Assembly (NCBI GenBank): GCA_963932465.1
Contig: OZ010786.1
Location: forward strand, 276,242,411 to 276,306,410
Length of the DNA stretch: 64,000 nucleotides
Source: Maratus speciosus
Lineage: Eukaryota > Arthropoda > Arachnida > Araneae > Salticidae
Reading direction: 5' to 3'
Positions 49,006 to 59,380 of the stretch are shown here, piece by piece; positions within the stretch are counted from its first letter, which is position 1; each line of letters opens with the position of its first letter. A model generated the notes under the pieces. The model had not been told where the DNA came from, did no database searches, and saw only the letters and a program-made list of their open reading frames with translations. Made by a program: the position numbers and the translations under genes.

Positions 49006-49159
49006 CATTAAATTGTTACTCCAGTTAAGTTTATTTTGAAGATTTTTGTAGTTTTCCACTCTTTTCGTTTAAGTATGTTATTATTTTCCGTATACACTAA
49101 ACATTAAATTTTAAATTAAAAAAACACAGAATCTATAAACTCGATTATATATATATATA

Positions 49160-50030
49160 TTAGCAAAACCCGCGGCTTTGCGCGTGCAGTTGATGCAAGC
49201 AATATGCGAAGTAGTATTTGTGCGCCTTGGGAAATGGTCGTGGAATTAGTAAATTAACAAATATTATGTAAAATTCCACAGAAATCGTAATTTAGAATGT
49301 TTTTGAACGCTTTTCGCGAATTTCTTCCTTTTAAATTTTGCATTTTAAAAATATTGTTCTATGCGAACGTTTGCGACTTAAAAGTAACAACCACGTCAAA
49401 TTTCAAGTTTTTACCCGTAACCATTCCATACAAATCGTAATTTATAATGTTTATAGAATATTTCTTGCTTATTTCACCCCTTTGAATCGAGAATTTTTTC
49501 AAAAACCATTCTTAGCGGGCATTTGTATCTAAAAAGTAACCACCATGCCTAATTTCTAGGCTCTTCAGTGACACAAAAATTACAATTTAGAACTTTTTAT
49601 TTTCCTGTACTATATAAAATTTCATTTAAAAAAAGAAACTGCCCTGTGCACGCATTTGAGTCCTAAAAGTAGCAACCATGCCGAATTTCAAGTTGCTATA
49701 CTTAAGAATTTCACTGAAATCGCATTTAGAACGCTTTTGGCTCATTTCACTCTTTAAAATGTTTTTTAGAAACCGTTCTTAGAGAACATTTACATCTTAC
49801 GAGTAATTACTATCCCAAATTTCAAGTTTCTAGCACCTTCAGTATCACAAAAATAGAAATTTTAGAGCGTGTTTCAGTCCTGCCCACATAAGGAAATAAC
49901 GGCGTCGGCATAAAACATAGCTATGTTGTAGCGGAGACTGTCACTATTAATTCGCCACCATTACCTTTTAAATCGGATCGGTAGTTCCAGAGATTATCCT
50001 TACAAACAAATAAATAAACGTTACAACGTT
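49160..50030 (-). mobile_element. Helitron-like element spanning the right arm's outer border
   Basis: On the minus strand the 3' end is the CGCGGGTTTTGCTAA hairpin before T. Upstream are about four units of roughly 145 bp with ACCA(C/T)GCC.AATTTCAAG read on the plus strand. Then come CGGATCGGTAGTTCCAGAGA and CTTACAAACAAATAAATAAA, a typical 5' side for such elements. The exact 5' end is not determined. The palindrome border at 49643 is inside it. Confidence 0.6.
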
Positions 50031-50299
50031 ACTTCTTCATTACAATAGTTTAAATTTAGTTAAACCTAATAATTTTCAACAAATTAGTATAAAATACTAG
50101 ATATTTACTTCTACTAATATAATATCAACTCATAAGACACAATATTTTTCAGCATGATAAAAAAGATGACTAAAAGCTTTAATCCAAATTGTCAGATGAT
50201 TACTTTTCAAGAACCTCAGCGCGCTCTTGTTTATAATATCGATATGAAATCAAATTACTTTTTTTGCAATATTAATTACCATTCTGGAGTACTTGTAAA

Positions 50300-50814
50300 G
50301 TGCTGTCAATCACTTCTGAATGCTGAATAAAAACTTCCAATGAATTAACTCGAAGATCCTAATTTTTACTTTAATGCGTCAACAGAAAAAATTATATTCA
50401 TAAAATAAATTAACTTCCTTAATTATCTTCGTTAAAAGAGTCATCTTATTACCAAAAGTTCTAGGCATCACCTAGACCAAATTTTGAATATCGCTAATCA
50501 CTGATATTAGTTTGAAAAGGTTTCGTGGAATAAATAATTAACGGGATCACGAAAGAAGCAATATTTACCAAATTAAAATTAAAGAAGAATTAGTTTTTAA
50601 AGTATTTCTGCAATTAAGTTTTATTTGAAAGTTTGGTTAATTTTCCATTATTTTCTTTTGAACATGTGTTAATTTGCTGTAGCTCTGAACTATAAATTAG
50701 AAACACAGAATCTAAAAACATATTCTAATATTTCCTTATATTTGAGTAAATGTAATAAATACCAATAAGTTTGTATGGAATACAAGACACTTAATTTTTT
50801 TTTTTTTTTTGCAT
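50300..50814 (+). repeat. Satellite unit between the palindrome and a hairpin element
   Basis: AATGAATTAACTCGAAG, GTCAACAGAAAAAATTA, AATAAATTAACTTCCTTAAT, AACACAGAATCTA and TGTAATAAATACCAATAAG mark one unit. The next unit resumes after the hairpin at 51213. Confidence 0.55.
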
Positions 50815-51212
50815 TTAAATCAAATACAACATGCTAAATGGTACATACAACAAAACAGTAATTTCACGAACACGCTATAAATCTACGTTTCGAATCGGTT
50901 CTTCGATTGTCATCAGCATAAAATGATGTTATACAAGTCTTAGTTCAAAATGGACATATGATTCAAAGAGCACAGCGGAATGCCTGAACGAAGAGTACGC
51001 AAACAGTGGACCTTGGTGACGTTTGCGTACTCTCCGTTCAGGCATTCTTCTGTGTTCTTAGACGTTTATGTCCATTTTGAACATTTAAATTTGTGTAACA
51101 TCATTTTATCCTGATAACGATCGCAGAAGCGATTCGAAACGTAGATTTATAATGCGTTCGTGAAATTACTGTTTTGTTGTATGCACCATTTAGTATGTTG
51201 AATTTGATTTTA
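50815..51212. mobile_element. Long hairpin element, about 190-bp arms
   Basis: Left-arm landmarks CATACAACAAAACAGTAATT, TCTACGTTTCGAATCG, ATAAAATGATGTTA and AATGCCTGAACG return reversed in the right arm. The loop near 51006 is about 16-20 bases (AGTGGACCTTGG). It is inserted in a satellite unit. It may be a foldback-type MITE; no target duplication was confirmed. Confidence 0.8.
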
Positions 51213-51239
51213 ATACAAAATTTATTAAGTTTATTCAGT

Positions 51240-51548
51240 TGTGTTAATAGGAAATTTTCTGCAAAATTGATTAACTTCCTTAATTATTTTCTTTAAAATT
51301 TCCTGTTGTTAGGGAAAAAAATGTGGCACAATTTTAATGGAGTAAAAGGCTAGACATCTTGAAAAATATTCGTTTGGTAAATAAATAAAAGAAATACATT
51401 AAAGGCAATATTTGCCTAATTAAATTTTAAATAAAGTTTATTTTTAAATTGTTACTATAAGTAAGTTCTATTTTAAGATTTTTTCTCATTATTTATCTTT
51501 TAGATCGGCATTACTTATTATAGATTAACATGGAAAAACTCCTTAAGA
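51240..51548 (+). repeat. Satellite unit
   Basis: TTAACTTCCTTAATTATTTT, ATAAATAAAAGAAATACATT, AGTTCTATTTTAAGATTTTT and ATTATTTATCTTTTAG keep the unit order. It is cut by the next element. Confidence 0.5.
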
Positions 51549-52345
51549 GGCTACTTCACTCATGCGAAAACACAATATCGCTAATATAAATGCTATGGAA
51601 GTAATTTTTAAAAATATATCGTTTGTATTCAGCATTTAAAAAAAATTTTGCATAGGATAGCTGAGGTAAATCTTTACAAAGACATTTTTTTACTTTTTTG
51701 ATTGTATTTAGAGTTTGTTTTTACTGGGATACTTTCACTTTCAAAACTGGTTACAAAATTCAAAGTATGCTACAGGTCTGCCCGGCCCCGTATAAAAATT
51801 AAAAGTTCGGCCCGAGCCCGGCCAAACCGTTTATATTTTCACAGCTCACGGCCCGCCCCTTACAGAAATCAGTGAAAACAGGTCCTGGCTGGCTCTTCTA
51901 AATTTCTACAAACATTTCAGATTTTTCTTAACATATAATTACGATTCCTTTAAAGAATACTGCATACATATTTATTACAGTATATTTTAAAATTTCGATG
52001 TCTTCACAAGACAGAAAATACACAATAGAAACTATAATGATTAGTACTTATATTCTTAGATATTTTAACAATTCAAATAAGGAATCATTAAAAAATTAAT
52101 GAGTTTAGAATAAAAGAAAAATAGGAGGGTAAAAACCTCTAAAGTATCCTAGTAAAAAAAATTGTAAAGAAAATCTAAAAAGTAAAAAAGGGTCTTTGTA
52201 GAGATCGGCCTCCTAAGCCATCCAATGCAAAGAAAATCATTTAAAAGGGGTGAAATGCAAACGAGATATTTAAAAAAAAATTCTTCCATAGGATTAATAT
52301 TAGCGAGATGGTGTTTTCGCCTGAGTGAAGTAGCCACTTAAAGCA
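51549..52345. mobile_element. Long-TIR element (about 170-bp arms)
   Basis: The left end GGCTACTTCACTCATGCGAA, CGCTAATATAAATGCTATGG is matched in reverse at 52273-52337 and continues to about 52170. The middle contains a GC-rich CGGCCCGAGCCCGGCC patch at 51780-51860. No gene is present. It is inserted in the satellite. Confidence 0.75.
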
Positions 52346-52639
52346 CACTCTAAAAAAATTACAAAAGTATTGAAGGATTTACATATTTATACAATATAAC
52401 ATCACTTATAATGGAGATGCCAATAGATAAAACGAAAAATTTTTTTCAAAACTTTGAGTTTTATCAACAAAATCAAGTTCTTCTCTCAATATGGCCAGCG
52501 TTAGATTGGAGCGATTTACAAGCAAAAAGAATGTTGCTCGGAAAATTCTAGAAAATATATTGCAACACCAATATGGAAACAAATGACTTTTAAAATATAT
52601 TTTCTTTTTTTCGCCTCTTTTAATCAGCTATTAATCACT

Positions 52640-53007
52640 ATTAAATGTCTAATAAAAATTCTAATGTAATTGCTTTAACACATTAATAAGACAACAGAAA
52701 ATAACGCACAAAATAAATTAACTTAATTATCTTTTGTTCTTTATTAAATTAGTTATTTCCTTTCTTAATTATGTTTTTAAAAGGATTCATCTTATTAGCA
52801 AAATCAAGTCACCATTTAGACAAAATTTTCGAGACCGCTAAAATTATGATTTAACATGGAAATGTTTCCTTTAGTAAATAAGAAATAGAATCAAGTAAAA
52901 GGTAATATTTGTCAAATTAAAATTTATAATGGATTCATTTTCATGTTATTACTTCATTTAAGTTTCATTTGAATATTTTTAAAATTTCTATTATTTTCGT
53001 TTTAGTA
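52640..53007 (+). repeat. Satellite unit, split by element E5
   Basis: GACAACAGAAAATAACGC, AATAAATTAACTTAATTATC and TTAAGTTTCATTTGAATA run up to TATTTTCGTTTTAGTAT at 53007. The expected continuation (CAGAATTCATAAATTA, AATCCCAATAAATTTG) appears only after 59380. Confidence 0.6.
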
Positions 53008-53414
53008 TGGCATTAAGTGCCTAATCATGTACCTAAATGTGTAGATCCCTAAATGCGTCAATGTTCTTATAATTAAAATCTTAATGCAAGAATAGTGTAT
53101 AAATGCTATCATGAGCTATAATGAGACATCCGAACTTCAGGAACAAAACGCGAAATATTTTTCTGCGTTTAAAATGTTTTCTTTAAAAACATTTCCCATT
53201 GAAAGACTGATCGTTCATTATAAAGCGCCTCCATAATCCCCAAACTTGGCCAAAGAATTCAGAAAATGATTCACGATTTTTCTTTTTTAACTTTGAAGAT
53301 CAAATAACCTTATGGGCGTTCATTTGCCTGAAGTGTAAGCTCGGGAACAGGCAAAAAGTTTTCGAATTAGAGTTCTAAAATAATCTACGTATTTTGGTGA
53401 CTGGTTTTCTTCAG

Positions 53415-53478
53415 AGACCTATGTCAGCGTCTAACAGAATGCCCTAAATTCGCAGAGACATTTAAGAGATTAAGTGAG
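53415..53478 (+). CDS. Exon-like remnant of the E5 gene
   Basis: Acceptor GGTTTTCTTCAG ends at 53414 and donor GTACGT begins at 53479. The frame between them reads DLCQRLTECP then KFAETFKRLSE. In E4 the minus strand near 61422-61475 has the related GAGACATTTAGGAGATTAA and a GTAAGT donor. This suggests a spliced transposon gene; the protein family is not recognised. Confidence 0.4.
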
Positions 53479-53895
53479 GTACGTTTATATGGTATTGTCA
53501 TATATTATGTTAAAAAGATGTTTAAAGTAGATGTTGTGTTTAATTAATCTGTGTTGTGTTAATAAATTAGGAATTTCAACATGGTCCTCCAATAGTGTTT
53601 TTATATGATCGGGTATTTGAATACGCGTCTCAAATGATGAATATAGAAAAACATATATGTCTTCAAAATCTATATATATATAAAAGTAAATTGTCTGTGG
53701 GTAAAGACGGACTTTTCTCCATGAACACCATAAACTGCCACCCACACGTGGTTGTAGTGTTTAGATAGCTCTTGGTCTCCTGCTGTTACTAAGGCTGTTT
53801 GGTCGCGGTGGGTGGAAGTGGGGATTACAGGGGCACTCAAAAGAATTCCATTACATTACGGCCTATGGGGAAAAATCTTTTGAGATAGTTTTTAA

Positions 53896-54667
53896 TCTTT
53901 ATCTCCATATATAAAAGTCTCAGCCCAAACTACTAAACCTAGAAGCATGAAAATTGGGGGGGGGGGGGGGGGGGGGTGAGGGGAAGGGCACTAAGGACGG
54001 AATTTTGAAAATTCCCCCCTGAAGGGGTTAAAAGGGGGTGCGAAAAGAGCATGTGGCCATATCTTAGCAGTCGTTTTAATTAGGAGAGTGAAATTCCAGA
54101 AAATAAATCTAACAAAAAAAAATTAAACACATGTTTCAGCGATTTTAAAAATCACCCCCACCTTAAGGGGGTTAAAAGGGAGGATCGAAACTTTTTGAAC
54201 ATTTGGTCATATCTCAATAGCCGTTTTAGCTAGAAGCGTGAAACTCCAGAAAATAAATATACTAAAAAAATAATTAAGCACGTAATTCAGCGATTTTAGA
54301 AATCCCCCCCCCCCCACCAAAAGGGAGTTAAGGGGGTATTGAAACTTTTAGAACATTTGGCATCTCAGCAGCCGTTTTAGGTAGAAGCGTTAAATTCCAA
54401 AAAATAAATCTTCTAAAAAATAAATGAAACCATGTTTCAGCGATTTTACAAATTCCCCACCCTAAGGGGTTTAAAGGGGGGGGGGGCGTTATGAAATTTT
54501 AGAACATTTGGCATATCTCAGCAGCCATTTTAGGTAGAAGCGTGAAATTCAAGATAACAACCATACTAAAAAAATAGGTAAACACATTTAATATTTTCTA
54601 GATATATTTCGTTTGATTCAAGGTTCTTCTAGCGAAACCGATCAGCGAAGCGGGCGAAGTCCGCTAG
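53896..54667 (+). mobile_element. Non-autonomous Helitron with about 125-bp tandem units
   Basis: The 5' end is TCTTTATCTCCATATATAAA after A. The 3' end is GCGGGCGAAGTCCGCTAG before T, with a GCGG/CCGC stem beside CTAG. This fits TC...CTRR and insertion between A and T. Four units between about 53940 and 54590 share GGTAGAAGCGTGAAATTCCA, CATTTGGCATATCTCAGCAG and a variable C or G run (19 or more G at 53959). A second TCTATATATATATAAAAG start lies at 53669. Confidence 0.8.
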
Positions 54668-54839
54668 TTTTTAATAAAAAAGAAATGGCATTTTCCCATT
54701 CAGTCGGTTTCAGAATCATGTTTCGATCCCAATGCCATTCAACGCTATTAAAATTTACAAAATCGGAAATATGAATTAAATGAATTAAATATTTCTATAT
54801 AGTAATTTAATTTTTCTTTCGTTACTTAAAATAAAAATT

Positions 54840-55030
54840 ACGTCAACTTGTATAATTTGGCGAGTGGTTTGGCGATTTATATAACTTGGCGATATTGGTC
54901 ATTTGCTTTGAATTTGAAATTAAATGTCATGTTTTGTTGCATATTTAATATTTAACACAGATGTCATATACGCACCAGGTTTGGCGAGATTTTTTTACGG
55001 CAATTTGGCGAAAACTTCGTTTTTGAATAC
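54840..55030. repeat. TTGGCG motif patch
   Basis: TTTGGCGAGTGG, TTTGGCGATT, CTTGGCGATA, TTTGGCGAGA and TTTGGCGAAA occur within 180 bases, one orientation. CTGGTCGCCAAATTA lies at 55425. It is related in style to 18650-18775. Confidence 0.45.
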
Positions 55031-55853
55031 CAGTTACATATGTATTTTTAAATTATTTTCTATTAATTTTAAAATGAAATAACAATAAATAAAAAAAATA
55101 ATTAATAACTATAGAACAAAACAATTTATAACATTTTTTTAAATAAAAAGAAAATAAATGTAAATAAACATTTATTAATAAATAAGCAACAATAGCCGGT
55201 TACCATGTGAGGGAAAAGAACGCCATCTTGACGCCAATTAGGTAAACCCGGTGTGTATATGACATCTGCCCCTAAATTTTTCTTTTCGTTTCTTTTTTAA
55301 AAAAAAGAAAGAAGTGAAAGCCATTAATTTTAAATGTTTCAGTTGTAAATGAAAGTTTTGTATTAAATAAAATGATAATGAAAAAAAAAGCATTGTTCTT
55401 AGCATACTTTTAAGGGAGGCCAAACTGGTCGCCAAATTATTTTAAAATAACAACCTTTTCTAAAATATGAAAAACAAAATTTGTTATGATTAAAATTTGA
55501 GATGCCATCATTAGAGAAAAGTATTAAAAATGAGAAAAAAATTAATATTTCGAAAACTAATTCGAATTCAAAAATTCTAATACCAGTTTTGAGATCTGCG
55601 AATCAATACGGATTTTTGGTGTTAATTTCATCGCAAAGTATTCCATATTTTAGGAGAAATTGCCGCGAAACTTAATAAGTTGTTTAATTATTCGTTTCAT
55701 AGAATCGTTTCAAAAATTCGCTACATTTTAATCGTTTCATAATATCCGTTTCACAAATTCGTTTCATTAGGATTTTATATATATAGGGTAGGTATGTGTA
55801 TAAATGTAGATGATATATGTAATGTATATAAATGTATATAAATATAGATACAG

Positions 55854-55945
55854 TAAAGTTCATATTATCCGAGTTAATATGAACCAAACTCACCTCGGAT
55901 AAGCAAAAAACTCAGATAAACTGGATTTACACAAATCGGCGCTAA
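55854..55945. mobile_element. Tigger-like terminal fragment
   Basis: CAGTAAAGTTCATATTATCC, GAGTTAATATGAACC and CTCGGATAAGC match the style of Tigger ends (CAGT start, ATTATCCGAGT). No partner end was found within the window. Confidence 0.55.
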
Positions 55946-56410
55946 CTAAGGAGATGAAATATAAATTTTAACTTAATTCATTAATTTTTATGGTACTAGT
56001 AACATTTCTTTGATGCACATCTCTGTTACTTTTAAGAAAAACTCGGAATGAAATTGTTCATTTGAAAATCCTTGATAGTTTTTTGTTTGTTGAATGTCAA
56101 TTTAGCTGCATTCCCCCCCCCCCCCTGCAGTATTACGCTACTGCATAGCTACCAATTTCCAAGATTTTTTCCCGACCACTAAAACTTACAAGGAAATTTT
56201 GCCTATTTCAATTGCCGAAATCTAAAAATTGTCAACGATTAAATATGGCAAAAATTTTTATTAAATTTTAGAGGTAACAAAACCATACAAATTGGCAGCT
56301 ATGCGATTCTATTAGTGCCATGAAAATTGCATGTGTAGCCTCTTTTTTCTGCTCACAGTATTAAATAGTTTTTCAATCGAACTTATACCATTGGAATGGA
56401 TCATTTTTTT

Positions 56411-57235
56411 TTCTGATGGACTGATGGCTTCCATTATTATAAAACAGCTATTACAAATGAAGTGTTAGGTGAAAATCAAAGAGCAGCCGTAAAAAGTTAG
56501 AAGTCTGATTTTCTGGTCAGAATGGGGAAAAAATGACCTTAATTTTTTTTTCAAATAAGAAAAAAAATATTCAGAATTAATTAATCTTAATCAAAATTAA
56601 TCAGAATTCCTCATTTACAATCCAGTATTAAACAACATCTACAGTAAAGTACGCATATGACTCCACTTTAACTGACTAATACACAAATCCATAAAAAGAG
56701 ACATCGTCATCCAAGAAGACTAAAAAAAGGCTATCTAATGATTCATATGCCTTTATTTGTTTGTAATATTAATATAGATACTTAAAATTAAATTGAGTTT
56801 ATAATAACTCCATGTTTTTATCAGAAATCACTTATTTATATTTTTTCAAAATAGCACGTATTTTAATTATATTTTTTTTTCAGTGTTTATGGAAAAATGG
56901 CAACAAATAATTGCTGTTTTTCAACTATTTTTCCTTTACTTTCTACAGAAATGGAGTACTTGAGTTGCCAAAATTAAACAAATTTCGTTAAAAACTACAA
57001 AAAAATTAATATCTCAAAAATAAATTGAGATGCAGTTTTCAAACAAATTGCATTTTAAAATCCGTTTTTTTCCCAACACGACGGTATAAAAAATGAAAAT
57101 GCGCGATGTTTAGAAGTTTAAAAAATTGCAGTAAAGGTTATTCCGTACAATGATACATCTGCTTTGTTTTACGGCTGGCTTATACAACGAAACGTTATTT
57201 TTTGGAGACGATACGTTAATTTCTGGGATAAAGAA
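56411..57235. repeat. Interspersed repeat R, copy 2
   Basis: Same landmarks as 3061-3960 in the same order. Here R runs straight into the Gypsy integrase region; the shared sequence includes TTTTTGGAGAC and GATAAAGAAATAGAATA. Confidence 0.6.
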
Positions 57236-57240
57236 ATAGA

Positions 57241-58045
57241 ATATCGGGGTCTAATAAATCAAAACTCCGAAGAAACCCCGTTACATACGTACCATGTTGA
57301 TCACTTAGGTCCATTGGAGAGCACAAATAAAAATTACAAACATATTTTTTCGGTCATTGACACATTCACAAAATTTGTTTGGCTGTATCCCACAAAATCT
57401 ACCGATGCTGCAGAAGTAATTTCTAAATTTGAAATCTTAAAAACTGTTTTCGGAAGTCCATTTCGCATCATTTCTGATGAAGGTCCTGCCTTTACCTCTA
57501 AAGCTTTTGAAGATATTATGTAGGCGAAAATATTCCACACATACCAGTTACCACAGGGTTACCAAGAACTAACGACCAGGTCGAGCGTTTAAATTCTGTC
57601 ATAATATCTGTCTTGTCCAAATTGTCTGTAGATAATCCAAGGAAGTGGTATACCCATGTAAGTACCCTACAAGGGATAAATTCGGCCTTTCAAAGGAACA
57701 CACAACCCCTTTCGAGGTGATGTTTGGTACTAAGATGAAGTTAAAAAATAACATCGAGATTACTAGTCTTTTGAAGGCGGAAATACAATCCAATTTTATT
57801 AGTAATTGTAAAGAATTAAGAAAAGACGCTGAAAGACAAATTTTAAAAGTCCAAGAAGAGAACCGCAAAACTTATAATCTCAGACGGAAATTGCCTAACA
57901 AATTTAAACTTAACGACATTGTTGGTATAAAACGCACACAACAAGGTCCAGGTTTGAAGTTAAAACCAAAATATTTAGGCCCTTACAAAGTCATAAAAGT
58001 AAAAAATAATGACACCTACGATGTGAAGTAAGTTGGATTTAATGA
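57241..58045 (+). pseudogene. Broken Gypsy (Ty3-like) integrase, 3' part of pol
   Basis: The first frame (to the stop at 57521) has HTYHVDHLGPL (first catalytic D), FSVIDTFTKFVWLYPTKST and RIISDEGPAFTSKAF (second D). After a frame change, TGLPRTNDQVERLNSV supplies the catalytic E near 57580, then a third frame (57645-58031) has TTPFEVMFGTKM, a basic stretch, and KYLGPYKVIKV, the GPY/F-type C-terminal motif. In the E region the usual G of NGQVER is D. At least two frameshifts and a stop disable it. Upstream pol (protease, RT, RNase H) is not seen. Its role would have been inserting retrotransposon DNA. Confidence 0.85.
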
Positions 58046-58355
58046 AGGTCCAATGGACACCAGTACTCGCGCCGAGTACATGAAGCCGTGGACTGATGAA
58101 GCTTGACATCGAAAAAAAAAAGAATTTCACCGATTATGACACAATCCGACTACGACACACACACCGGACTAACACACAAGATTCTACAAAATTAATCCCG
58201 AAGAAATGAGAAAAAAATGGAAAAGAAAAGACGTAAGAAGAAAGAAGACGAATCAGACGAAAAGACGTAAGAAGAAAAATGACGAAAAGAGGTAAAAGAA
58301 AAAAAGGGAAGAAGAAGAATTCTTTCAAGAAATACTTTAAACAATATTTTTATGA

Positions 58356-59206
58356 TGAGAAATGCCCTCTCTTGAATGTTCCCCAGTAGTTTGCTAAAAA
58401 TGACTTTTTTTTAAACTAGAACTTTGGATGCTGCTATTTTTTAATCTTTCCAAGTGTTCCAGCTGCTCCTTCAGCGGACCACGATGTCGTCCAAGGCCGA
58501 ACGATCGTCAGGTTGGACGATCTGTGGAAAGGCTAATTTCCTTCCTCTAAGTCAGGTCTATTTTGCTCTTGAGAACGCAAGTCTGCCTAAAGCTACGTTC
58601 TGACTTGTATTTTGCCTCCTTCTCTAGTATTCTTGGAAAATATATTATTCTGAAATCATCTGCGGTTTATTCACAAAAGAATGAGGGGAATCAACAATGG
58701 GTCAGGAGATAAGGAGCTCGACTCTACTTGAAGGAAAGGTTCCTCTTTTGCCGGACATCAGTTCCTTTCCTGCTAAAGTCGTTAAAAATCAAAGACACCG
58801 AAAAGCCACAAAAAACGAAGCCGACACTGAAATCAGTTAGAAGGATAGTGGGTACGCAGCCTTAAAGCCAGTCTAAAGACTGCCTGAATCCTGGAGGCGT
58901 GGATAGAGAGCTAGCGATTGAAATGAACTGATGCGAGGAAAAAAAGAAGAACGAGCATTAGATTGTGAGCTTGGAGAAAAGGTGGAGATATATTTGGCAT
59001 GTAAAAGACGATATTAAGATGGAATAAGACGGAGTTGTGATTTCAGAATGAGTAAAGTTGTTTTTTAGAGGTTCAAGATTATGATGAGAAGTTCTGTAAA
59101 TAATCATTATGTAAATAGTATTTTTCGTGTAAAGAAGTTCGCTTCGATATATAAACATTCTAATCTGAATCGTCTATCTTTGTGTTTAAAGAATTTGATT
59201 GTGTCA
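58356..59206 (+). other. Possible 3' LTR of the Gypsy fragment
   Basis: The stretch begins TGAGAAATGCCC after purine-rich DNA (58200-58320) and could end at TTGATTGTGTCA. It is GC-richer than its surroundings and has a TATATAAA near 59148. No second LTR is in the window, so the borders are guesses. Confidence 0.3.
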
Positions 59207-59380
59207 GCAAATCCTTCTCTATGCATGTAATGATTCAATTTCTACAAAAATGTTAGTGTTGAACTAAAAGCACAGTATTCAATAAATTTCTTCTTAGTAA
59301 AATATGTATTTGCATAATGAAATGTAAAGTATACACTAAATTCCACATGGGGAATGGCGTTGCATTTAGGCACAAGGACC

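Larger units (their letters stand above)
41298..49643. repeat. Right arm of the giant inverted repeat
   Basis: The arm of 8346 bp is the reverse complement of 26083-34426. Its outer side continues naturally into the rest of the Helitron-like element (to about 50030). Its inner side stops within the Tc1 element. It carries mirrored copies of every left-arm element. Confidence 0.95.
53008..59380. mobile_element. E5: large TIR transposon with nested insertions
   Basis: The ends GGCATTAAGTGCCTAA (left) and, reversed, GGTCCTTGTGCCTAAATG (right) resemble the ends of E4 at 60124-61885. CCTAAATGTG and CCTAAATGCG motifs lie at 53031 and 53045. The flanks rejoin into one satellite unit, so the 6.4 kb is one insertion plus later nested ones: a Helitron (53896-54667), a Tigger end (55854), repeat R and a Gypsy fragment (56411-59206). 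An exon-like stretch at 53415-53478 is also represented in E4. Confidence 0.6.

Noticed and set aside
26083..49643. Palindrome as a pure assembly fold-back artefact
   Set aside because: The arms differ by scattered substitutions and indels and have different truncation points at each end. It is not excluded without reads.
58134..58328. Minus-strand frame rich in F and L
   Set aside because: It is the complement of the purine-rich stretch after the Gypsy integrase, consistent with low-complexity DNA.
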